This document shows positions 55,201-64,000 of a stretch of 64,000 bases of DNA, one piece after another. Location: positions 1 through 64,000 of the forward strand of contig OZ025669.1 of assembly GCA_964019335.1 (NCBI GenBank). Direction: 5' to 3'. Position 1 is the stretch's first letter. Every line of letters starts with the position of its first letter. Source of the DNA: Diplonema japonicum (Eukaryota > Euglenozoa > Diplonemea > Diplonemida > Diplonemidae). The position numbers were made by a program, and so were the translations under genes. The notes under the pieces are model-generated. The model had not been told where the DNA came from and ran no database searches. It saw nothing but the letters and a program-made list of their open reading frames with translations.

Positions 55201-58200
55201 CTGAGCCTCAGCTCGAGCTGCTGGAACCTGAACCGGAGCCGACTGAAGCTCTTCCTCCGTCGTCGCTCCCGCCTTCGCATCTACGCTCGGCTTTTCTTCC
55301 TCTGCCTCTGCCCCTGCCTCTGCCTGTGTTCGTGGAGACGATGAACGGGAAGGCGAAGATGACGATGACGGCGCGTGCGATGTGGGCTTCTGCTTCTCCG
55401 TCCCTGCCTCTTCTTTTCCTTTCGAAACAGCCGGAACCTCAGCCTCAGTCTCAGCCTCAACCTCGGTCTCAGCCTCAACCTCAACGTTCGCCACGCGTTC
55501 ATCAACAGCAACAACACCGCTGCTGTCTCTTTCTCCGTCCTTTTGCACCGCTGTCTCCGCCTCCGCGGGCTGTCCCTCGACTGCCGGCGACGACAACAAC
55601 GGCGGTGGCGAAGACGGCTGTGTGCCACCCGCGACCTCTTCTTGCTCTTTTTCCTCGGGGGCAGCAGGAGCGGGGACAGCGGGAGCGGGTGAGGAGGTTG
55701 GCACCGAAACGGGCTTCCCTGCCTCAGCCTCATCAGGACCGGGTCCTCGTGCGGCATCGTCGCCACCAGCTGCCTCAGCCTGAGGGACAGCTGTCGGTGT
55801 GGCGGTGGGAACCGCAGCAGCGGCGGGAGTGGGTGATGTGGGCACAGCGGTCGTACCTGTTTATTTTTAATTATTTTGTTTGATTCCCCCTAAAACACAC
55901 CTGGCTCCAACTCGCGCTCCTCTGCAACCTTCATTTCTTCCTCCTGAAGCGGCGGCCTCGGTCCCTCCTCTTCGTCCTGCTTTTTCTTTTCTTCCTCCAC
56001 CACCTGGTCCTTCTCCGGGGCTTCTTCTTCCTCAGGCTGGCTCGCGTGCTCCGATGGAACGCTGCCCTCAGCAGCACTATCTTCCGTGTCGTCAGAGCCC
56101 AGCTCCTCCAGCGCCTTTCGCTTCTCGTCGACCTCTGCACGCAGCGCCGCTTCCCAATCGGCAGGCCCGGCGGTTGCCTCCGCCTCCGCCTCCGCCTCCA
56201 TCTCGGGAAGCTCCGAACTCATCCTCTGCAGCGTTCCCTTTTCTTGTTCCATCACTTCTCGGGCTGCCTTCAGGGATGTCACGTCCTGCACCAGGTCGGG
56301 GTTCTCGCCCGCCGACGTGGTATCGGTGCAGCGCGAGCGGCTCGTCGAGGGGGCTGGTCCGTCAGCCTCTGAGGCGGGGGCGAGGGCTGCAACCTGCTCG
56401 GAGAGCACCCGCAGCTGCTCTTCTGCCCTGTCTTGTTTCCAGTCCTTCAGCTCATCCACCCTGGCCCGCAGGGCGTCCAGCTCATCCTCGAGCTTCTGCC
56501 TCGCGAGGTCGTCCGACCCATCGTCCCTCCCAGCTTGCAAGGCCTCTGCTTCGTTGATCTTCGCAACAATGTCCTCCCTCAGCTTCTTCGCCCATGCCGG
56601 CTCCGCGTCAGCGTCGCCACGTTCTGCCTCGTTGCGTGCGGGCCTGGATTCCTCTCCCTTCGAGGAGGACGAGGGGCGGACGCTGCTCTCTTCCTTCTCC
56701 TCCAAAAGAGCCGTCGGAACAACTGGAACTGGAACTGGAACCGGGACCGGGGCTTCAGCCTGAGCCTCAGCTCGAGCTGCTGGAACCTGAACCGGAGCCG
56801 ACTGAAGCTCTTCCTCCGTCGTCGCTCCCGCCTTCGCATCTACGCTCGGCTTTTCTTCCTCTGCCTCTGCCCCTGCCTCTGCCTGTGTTCGTGGAGACGA
56901 TGAACGGGAAGGCGAAGATGACGATGACGGCGCGTGCGATGTGGGCTTCTGCTTCTCCGTCCCTGCCTCTTCTTTTCCTTTCGAAACAGCCGGAACCTCA
57001 GCCTCAGTCTCAGCCTCAACCTCGGTCTCAGCCTCAACCTCAACGTTCGCCACGCGTTCATCAACAGCAACAACACCGCTGCTGTCTCTTTCTCCGTCCT
57101 TTTGCACCGCTGTCTCCGCCTCCGCGGGCTGTCCCTCGACTGCCGGCGACGACAACAACGGCGGTGGCGAAGACGGCTGTGTGCCACCCGCGACCTCTTC
57201 TTGCTCTTTTTCCTCGGGGGCAGCAGGAGCGGGGACAGCGGGAGCGGGTGAGGAGGTTGGCACCGAAACGGGCTTCCCTGCCTCAGCCTCATCAGGACCG
57301 GGTCCTCGTGCGGCATCGTCGCCACCAGCTGCCTCAGCCTGAGGGACAGCTGTCGGTGTGGCGGTGGGAACCGCAGCAGCGGCGGGAGTGGGTGATGTGG
57401 GCACAGCGGTCGTACCTGTTTATTTTTAATTATTTTGTTTGATTCCCCCTAAAACACACCTGGCTCCAACTCGCGCTCCTCTGCAACCTTCATTTCTTCC
57501 TCCTGAAGCGGCGGCCTCGGTCCCTCCTCTTCGTCCTGCTTTTTCTTTTCTTCCTCCACCACCTGGTCCTTCTCCGGGGCTTCTTCTTCCTCAGGCTGGC
57601 TCGCGTGCTCCGATGGAACGCTGCCCTCAGCAGCACTATCTTCCGTGTCGTCAGAGCCCAGCTCCTCCAGCGCCTTTCGCTTCTCGTCGACCTCTGCACG
57701 CAGCGCCGCTTCCCAATCGGCAGGCCCGGCGGTTGCCTCCGCCTCCGCCTCCGCCTCCATCTCGGGAAGCTCCGAACTCATCCTCTGCAGCGTTCCCTTT
57801 TCTTGTTCCATCACTTCTCGGGCTGCCTTCAGGGATGTCACGTCCTGCACCAGGTCGGGGTTCTCGCCCGCCGACGTGGTATCGGTGCAGCGCGAGCGGC
57901 TCGTCGAGGGGGCTGGTCCGTCAGCCTCTGAGGCGGGGGCGAGGGCTGCAACCTGCTCGGAGAGCACCCGCAGCTGCTCTTCTGCCCTGTCTTGTTTCCA
58001 GTCCTTCAGCTCATCCACCCTGGCCCGCAGGGCGTCCAGCTCATCCTCGAGCTTCTGCCTCGCGAGGTCGTCCGACCCATCGTCCCTCCCAGCTTGCAAG
58101 GCCTCTGCTTCGTTGATCTTCGCAACAATGTCCTCCCTCAGCTTCTTCGCCCATGCCGGCTCCGCGTCAGCGTCGCCACGTTCTGCCTCGTTGCGTGCGG

Positions 58201-61200
58201 GCCTGGATTCCTCTCCCTTCGAGGAGGACGAGGGGCGGACGCTGCTCTCTTCCTTCTCCTCCAAAAGAGCCGTCGGAACAACTGGAACTGGAACTGGAAC
58301 CGGGACCGGGGCTTCAGCCTGAGCCTCAGCTCGAGCTGCTGGAACCTGAACCGGAGCCGACTGAAGCTCTTCCTCCGTCGTCGCTCCCGCCTTCGCATCT
58401 ACGCTCGGCTTTTCTTCCTCTGCCTCTGCCCCTGCCTCTGCCTGTGTTCGTGGAGACGATGAACGGGAAGGCGAAGATGACGATGACGGCGCGTGCGATG
58501 TGGGCTTCTGCTTCTCCGTCCCTGCCTCTTCTTTTCCTTTCGAAACAGCCGGAACCTCAGCCTCAGTCTCAGCCTCAACCTCGGTCTCAGCCTCAACCTC
58601 AACGTTCGCCACGCGTTCATCAACAGCAACAACACCGCTGCTGTCTCTTTCTCCGTCCTTTTGCACCGCTGTCTCCGCCTCCGCGGGCTGTCCCTCGACT
58701 GCCGGCGACGACAACAACGGCGGTGGCGAAGACGGCTGTGTGCCACCCGCGACCTCTTCTTGCTCTTTTTCCTCGGGGGCAGCAGGAGCGGGGACAGCGG
58801 GAGCGGGTGAGGAGGTTGGCACCGAAACGGGCTTCCCTGCCTCAGCCTCATCAGGACCGGGTCCTCGTGCGGCATCGTCGCCACCAGCTGCCTCAGCCTG
58901 AGGGACAGCTGTCGGTGTGGCGGTGGGAACCGCAGCAGCGGCGGGAGTGGGTGATGTGGGCACAGCGGTCGTACCTGTTTATTTTTAATTATTTTGTTTG
59001 ATTCCCCCTAAAACACACCTGGCTCCAACTCGCGCTCCTCTGCAACCTTCATTTCTTCCTCCTGAAGCGGCGGCCTCGGTCCCTCCTCTTCGTCCTGCTT
59101 TTTCTTTTCTTCCTCCACCACCTGGTCCTTCTCCGGGGCTTCTTCTTCCTCAGGCTGGCTCGCGTGCTCCGATGGAACGCTGCCCTCAGCAGCACTATCT
59201 TCCGTGTCGTCAGAGCCCAGCTCCTCCAGCGCCTTTCGCTTCTCGTCGACCTCTGCACGCAGCGCCGCTTCCCAATCGGCAGGCCCGGCGGTTGCCTCCG
59301 CCTCCGCCTCCGCCTCCATCTCGGGAAGCTCCGAACTCATCCTCTGCAGCGTTCCCTTTTCTTGTTCCATCACTTCTCGGGCTGCCTTCAGGGATGTCAC
59401 GTCCTGCACCAGGTCGGGGTTCTCGCCCGCCGACGTGGTATCGGTGCAGCGCGAGCGGCTCGTCGAGGGGGCTGGTCCGTCAGCCTCTGAGGCGGGGGCG
59501 AGGGCTGCAACCTGCTCGGAGAGCACCCGCAGCTGCTCTTCTGCCCTGTCTTGTTTCCAGTCCTTCAGCTCATCCACCCTGGCCCGCAGGGCGTCCAGCT
59601 CATCCTCGAGCTTCTGCCTCGCGAGGTCGTCCGACCCATCGTCCCTCCCAGCTTGCAAGGCCTCTGCTTCGTTGATCTTCGCAACAATGTCCTCCCTCAG
59701 CTTCTTCGCCCATGCCGGCTCCGCGTCAGCGTCGCCACGTTCTGCCTCGTTGCGTGCGGGCCTGGATTCCTCTCCCTTCGAGGAGGACGAGGGGCGGACG
59801 CTGCTCTCTTCCTTCTCCTCCAAAAGAGCCGTCGGAACAACTGGAACTGGAACTGGAACCGGGACCGGGGCTTCAGCCTGAGCCTCAGCTCGAGCTGCTG
59901 GAACCTGAACCGGAGCCGACTGAAGCTCTTCCTCCGTCGTCGCTCCCGCCTTCGCATCTACGCTCGGCTTTTCTTCCTCTGCCTCTGCCCCTGCCTCTGC
60001 CTGTGTTCGTGGAGACGATGAACGGGAAGGCGAAGATGACGATGACGGCGCGTGCGATGTGGGCTTCTGCTTCTCCGTCCCTGCCTCTTCTTTTCCTTTC
60101 GAAACAGCCGGAACCTCAGCCTCAGTCTCAGCCTCAACCTCGGTCTCAGCCTCAACCTCAACGTTCGCCACGCGTTCATCAACAGCAACAACACCGCTGC
60201 TGTCTCTTTCTCCGTCCTTTTGCACCGCTGTCTCCGCCTCCGCGGGCTGTCCCTCGACTGCCGGCGACGACAACAACGGCGGTGGCGAAGACGGCTGTGT
60301 GCCACCCGCGACCTCTTCTTGCTCTTTTTCCTCGGGGGCAGCAGGAGCGGGGACAGCGGGAGCGGGTGAGGAGGTTGGCACCGAAACGGGCTTCCCTGCC
60401 TCAGCCTCATCAGGACCGGGTCCTCGTGCGGCATCGTCGCCACCAGCTGCCTCAGCCTGAGGGACAGCTGTCGGTGTGGCGGTGGGAACCGCAGCAGCGG
60501 CGGGAGTGGGTGATGTGGGCACAGCGGTCGTACCTGTTTATTTTTAATTATTTTGTTTGATTCCCCCTAAAACACACCTGGCTCCAACTCGCGCTCCTCT
60601 GCAACCTTCATTTCTTCCTCCTGAAGCGGCGGCCTCGGTCCCTCCTCTTCGTCCTGCTTTTTCTTTTCTTCCTCCACCACCTGGTCCTTCTCCGGGGCTT
60701 CTTCTTCCTCAGGCTGGCTCGCGTGCTCCGATGGAACGCTGCCCTCAGCAGCACTATCTTCCGTGTCGTCAGAGCCCAGCTCCTCCAGCGCCTTTCGCTT
60801 CTCGTCGACCTCTGCACGCAGCGCCGCTTCCCAATCGGCAGGCCCGGCGGTTGCCTCCGCCTCCGCCTCCGCCTCCATCTCGGGAAGCTCCGAACTCATC
60901 CTCTGCAGCGTTCCCTTTTCTTGTTCCATCACTTCTCGGGCTGCCTTCAGGGATGTCACGTCCTGCACCAGGTCGGGGTTCTCGCCCGCCGACGTGGTAT
61001 CGGTGCAGCGCGAGCGGCTCGTCGAGGGGGCTGGTCCGTCAGCCTCTGAGGCGGGGGCGAGGGCTGCAACCTGCTCGGAGAGCACCCGCAGCTGCTCTTC
61101 TGCCCTGTCTTGTTTCCAGTCCTTCAGCTCATCCACCCTGGCCCGCAGGGCGTCCAGCTCATCCTCGAGCTTCTGCCTCGCGAGGTCGTCCGACCCATCG

Positions 61201-64000
61201 TCCCTCCCAGCTTGCAAGGCCTCTGCTTCGTTGATCTTCGCAACAATGTCCTCCCTCAGCTTCTTCGCCCATGCCGGCTCCGCGTCAGCGTCGCCACGTT
61301 CTGCCTCGTTGCGTGCGGGCCTGGATTCCTCTCCCTTCGAGGAGGACGAGGGGCGGACGCTGCTCTCTTCCTTCTCCTCCAAAAGAGCCGTCGGAACAAC
61401 TGGAACTGGAACTGGAACCGGGACCGGGGCTTCAGCCTGAGCCTCAGCTCGAGCTGCTGGAACCTGAACCGGAGCCGACTGAAGCTCTTCCTCCGTCGTC
61501 GCTCCCGCCTTCGCATCTACGCTCGGCTTTTCTTCCTCTGCCTCTGCCCCTGCCTCTGCCTGTGTTCGTGGAGACGATGAACGGGAAGGCGAAGATGACG
61601 ATGACGGCGCGTGCGATGTGGGCTTCTGCTTCTCCGTCCCTGCCTCTTCTTTTCCTTTCGAAACAGCCGGAACCTCAGCCTCAGTCTCAGCCTCAACCTC
61701 GGTCTCAGCCTCAACCTCAACGTTCGCCACGCGTTCATCAACAGCAACAACACCGCTGCTGTCTCTTTCTCCGTCCTTTTGCACCGCTGTCTCCGCCTCC
61801 GCGGGCTGTCCCTCGACTGCCGGCGACGACAACAACGGCGGTGGCGAAGACGGCTGTGTGCCACCCGCGACCTCTTCTTGCTCTTTTTCCTCGGGGGCAG
61901 CAGGAGCGGGGACAGCGGGAGCGGGTGAGGAGGTTGGCACCGAAACGGGCTTCCCTGCCTCAGCCTCATCAGGACCGGGTCCTCGTGCGGCATCGTCGCC
62001 ACCAGCTGCCTCAGCCTGAGGGACAGCTGTCGGTGTGGCGGTGGGAACCGCAGCAGCGGCGGGAGTGGGTGATGTGGGCACAGCGGTCGTACCTGTTTAT
62101 TTTTAATTATTTTGTTTGATTCCCCCTAAAACACACCTGGCTCCAACTCGCGCTCCTCTGCAACCTTCATTTCTTCCTCCTGAAGCGGCGGCCTCGGTCC
62201 CTCCTCTTCGTCCTGCTTTTTCTTTTCTTCCTCCACCACCTGGTCCTTCTCCGGGGCTTCTTCTTCCTCAGGCTGGCTCGCGTGCTCCGATGGAACGCTG
62301 CCCTCAGCAGCACTATCTTCCGTGTCGTCAGAGCCCAGCTCCTCCAGCGCCTTTCGCTTCTCGTCGACCTCTGCACGCAGCGCCGCTTCCCAATCGGCAG
62401 GCCCGGCGGTTGCCTCCGCCTCCGCCTCCGCCTCCATCTCGGGAAGCTCCGAACTCATCCTCTGCAGCGTTCCCTTTTCTTGTTCCATCACTTCTCGGGC
62501 TGCCTTCAGGGATGTCACGTCCTGCACCAGGTCGGGGTTCTCGCCCGCCGACGTGGTATCGGTGCAGCGCGAGCGGCTCGTCGAGGGGGCTGGTCCGTCA
62601 GCCTCTGAGGCGGGGGCGAGGGCTGCAACCTGCTCGGAGAGCACCCGCAGCTGCTCTTCTGCCCTGTCTTGTTTCCAGTCCTTCAGCTCATCCACCCTGG
62701 CCCGCAGGGCGTCCAGCTCATCCTCGAGCTTCTGCCTCGCGAGGTCGTCCGACCCATCGTCCCTCCCAGCTTGCAAGGCCTCTGCTTCGTTGATCTTCGC
62801 AACAATGTCCTCCCTCAGCTTCTTCGCCCATGCCGGCTCCGCGTCAGCGTCGCCACGTTCTGCCTCGTTGCGTGCGGGCCTGGATTCCTCTCCCTTCGAG
62901 GAGGACGAGGGGCGGACGCTGCTCTCTTCCTTCTCCTCCAAAAGAGCCGTCGGAACAACTGGAACTGGAACTGGAACCGGGACCGGGGCTTCAGCCTGAG
63001 CCTCAGCTCGAGCTGCTGGAACCTGAACCGGAGCCGACTGAAGCTCTTCCTCCGTCGTCGCTCCCGCCTTCGCATCTACGCTCGGCTTTTCTTCCTCTGC
63101 CTCTGCCCCTGCCTCTGCCTGTGTTCGTGGAGACGATGAACGGGAAGGCGAAGATGACGATGACGGCGCGTGCGATGTGGGCTTCTGCTTCTCCGTCCCT
63201 GCCTCTTCTTTTCCTTTCGAAACAGCCGGAACCTCAGCCTCAGTCTCAGCCTCAACCTCGGTCTCAGCCTCAACCTCAACGTTCGCCACGCGTTCATCAA
63301 CAGCAACAACACCGCTGCTGTCTCTTTCTCCGTCCTTTTGCACCGCTGTCTCCGCCTCCGCGGGCTGTCCCTCGACTGCCGGCGACGACAACAACGGCGG
63401 TGGCGAAGACGGCTGTGTGCCACCCGCGACCTCTTCTTGCTCTTTTTCCTCGGGGGCAGCAGGAGCGGGGACAGCGGGAGCGGGTGAGGAGGTTGGCACC
63501 GAAACGGGCTTCCCTGCCTCAGCCTCATCAGGACCGGGTCCTCGTGCGGCATCGTCGCCACCAGCTGCCTCAGCCTGAGGGACAGCTGTCGGTGTGGCGG
63601 TGGGAACCGCAGCAGCGGCGGGAGTGGGTGATGTGGGCACAGCGGTCGTACCTGTTTATTTTTAATTATTTTGTTTGATTCCCCCTAAAACACACCTGGC
63701 TCCAACTCGCGCTCCTCTGCAACCTTCATTTCTTCCTCCTGAAGCGGCGGCCTCGGTCCCTCCTCTTCGTCCTGCTTTTTCTTTTCTTCCTCCACCACCT
63801 GGTCCTTCTCCGGGGCTTCTTCTTCCTCAGGCTGGCTCGCGTGCTCCGATGGAACGCTGCCCTCAGCAGCACTATCTTCCGTGTCGTCAGAGCCCAGCTC
63901 CTCCAGCGCCTTTCGCTTCTCGTCGACCTCTGCACGCAGCGCCGCTTCCCAATCGGCAGGCCCGGCGGTTGCCTCCGCCTCCGCCTCCGCCTCCATCTCG
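19232..64000 (-). CDS. giant repetitive coiled-coil protein, at least about 14,750 aa, 5' end outside window
   Basis: Coding segments are 63696-64000 (partial), ten exons of 1,515 nt between 62137-63651 and 48106-49620, then 19341-48061 and 19232-19303. From the N-terminal side there are at least ten identical 505-residue modules and half a module. Each module is Ala/Pro/Glu-rich with a coiled-coil centre (WAKKLREDIVAKINEAEALQ). Next are about 2,500 unique residues with degenerate helical repeats of the form LPxxLxxxLxxHxxxL (LPQTLREQLESHEQTL, LPEAVKEQLEDHQVEL), 72 tandem 91/94-residue repeats (KISKLEVAAK, ELEELKEKLRILQ), and a unique tail. No signal peptide, membrane segment or enzyme motif is visible in the window. 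The extended acidic coiled coil suggests a cytoskeletal or flagellar scaffold (inference). The true start codon is not in the window; the apparent ATG-like starts of each module are GTG codons inside exons. Confidence 0.8.
19304..19340 (-). other. last intron of the giant gene, 37 nt
   Basis: GTATGTTTTCG to CATACATGCAG, phase 0. Without splicing the frame ends within the intron at TAA (CFRCCC and stop). With splicing 23 further residues (DRSKVQRTNLLGV...) are added before TGA at 19232. Confidence 0.75.
22205..26863 (-). repeat. 17-unit higher-order block, copy 1
   Basis: Classing linkers as short (S), long (L) or Glu-variant (E), units 9-25 in plus-strand order read SSSLLSLLSLLLESSEL. The same 17-letter string recurs 8,334 bp to the right. 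Confidence 0.8.
30539..35197 (-). repeat. 17-unit higher-order block, copy 2
   Basis: Units 39-55 repeat the linker-type string of units 9-25 exactly, at a constant offset of 8,334 bp. This indicates a multi-unit duplication inside the array. Confidence 0.8.
46541..46570. repeat. (GTGCAG)5 hexamer tract in coding sequence
   Basis: Encodes an Ala-Pro dipeptide run (APAPAPAP) in the unique part of the giant protein. Confidence 0.9.
47337..48061 (-). repeat. truncated last copy of the 505-codon exon module
   Basis: Matches the first about 241 codons of the repeated exon up to TALLEEKE, then changes abruptly to unique sequence (NLTYLEHYCEN). It is therefore the boundary unit, carrying the shared acceptor side but not the 3' half of the module. 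Confidence 0.93.
48062..63695 (-). other. eleven identical 44-nt phase-1 introns
   Basis: Positions 48062-48105, then every 1,559 bp: 49621, 51180, 52739, 54298, 55857, 57416, 58975, 60534, 62093 and 63652 are the left ends. Each begins GTGTGTTTTAGG and ends AAAAATAAACAG, is AT-rich inside GC-rich exons, and holds an in-frame TAG four codons after the junction codon's start. Splicing joins ELEP through a split Gly codon to TTAVPTSP. Removing 44 nt is exactly what turns the 1,559-bp period into a multiple of three. Confidence 0.85.
48062..64000 (-). repeat. 1,559-bp tandem exon-plus-intron array, ten full units and a partial one
   Basis: Period 1,559 bp is one 1,515-nt exon (505 codons) plus one 44-nt intron. 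Complete exons end at 49620, 51179, 52738, 54297, 55856, 57415, 58974, 60533, 62092 and 63651. I see no base difference between units, and all give the same predicted peptide. The array continues past the right edge. The module is GC-rich, Ala/Pro/Glu/Ser-rich, with a predicted coiled coil at about residues 265-345 and a poly-acidic C-terminal end. Confidence 0.97.

Noticed and set aside
48095-63640. Ten separate identical 504-codon genes in tandem on the minus strand
   Set aside because: Each would start with GTG inside Pro/Ala-rich sequence and stop inside a GT-AG segment. The 44-nt intron model links all copies and the downstream frame into one gene.

Overview
The window comes from a nuclear genome of a unicellular, flagellated eukaryote. 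It encodes a cilium-specific CFAP57, a THO-complex subunit, a VPS51 homologue and spliceosomal GT-AG introns. I cannot name the species. Useful pointers are ultrashort introns (32-37 nt, plus a repeated one of 44 nt), a standard stop code (TAG and TGA used), every supported gene on the minus strand, gaps of only 52-105 nt between several genes, and an N-terminal domain resembling that of the trypanosome flagellar protein BILBO1. Tight same-strand gene arrays recall euglenozoans or dinoflagellate relatives, but the introns do not settle the question.

Layout from left to right. (1) Positions 1-713 are a pure (GGGTTTGC)n array. It joins directly onto a decayed non-LTR retrotransposon with a reverse transcriptase, a CCHC zinc knuckle and a restriction-like endonuclease motif (about 714-3084). 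The 3' reading frame of the element runs into the array and off the window without a stop. (2) Positions 3036-3343 hold a broken coiled-coil remnant, and 3344-4630 show no gene. (3) Positions 4631-18582 are a compact minus-strand cluster. In transcription order it reads: a protein with a BILBO1-NTD-like domain, a double-PDZ protein, VPS51 fused to a protein kinase, CFAP57 in six exons, THOC5 in two exons, and a DUF2135-BRCT protein. (4) Positions 19232-64000 are one giant minus-strand gene, open at its 5' end.

The giant gene is the most striking part. From its 5' side it contains at least ten apparently identical 1,515-nt exons of 505 codons. Each pair is separated by the same 44-nt phase-1 intron, which makes a 1,559-bp tandem period. 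Next come a truncated copy of that exon, about 2,500 residues of unique helical sequence, 72 tandem coiled-coil repeats of 91 or 94 residues, and a short unique tail ending in a small last exon. If spliced as proposed, the part inside this window already encodes about 14,750 residues. I see no enzymatic domain. The composition suggests a filamentous cytoskeletal or flagellar scaffold, which is inference only.

The cluster mixes flagellar (CFAP57, perhaps the BILBO1-like protein), trafficking (VPS51-kinase) and nuclear (THOC5, BRCT) functions, so it does not look like one pathway. Shared orientation and spacing are what link the genes.
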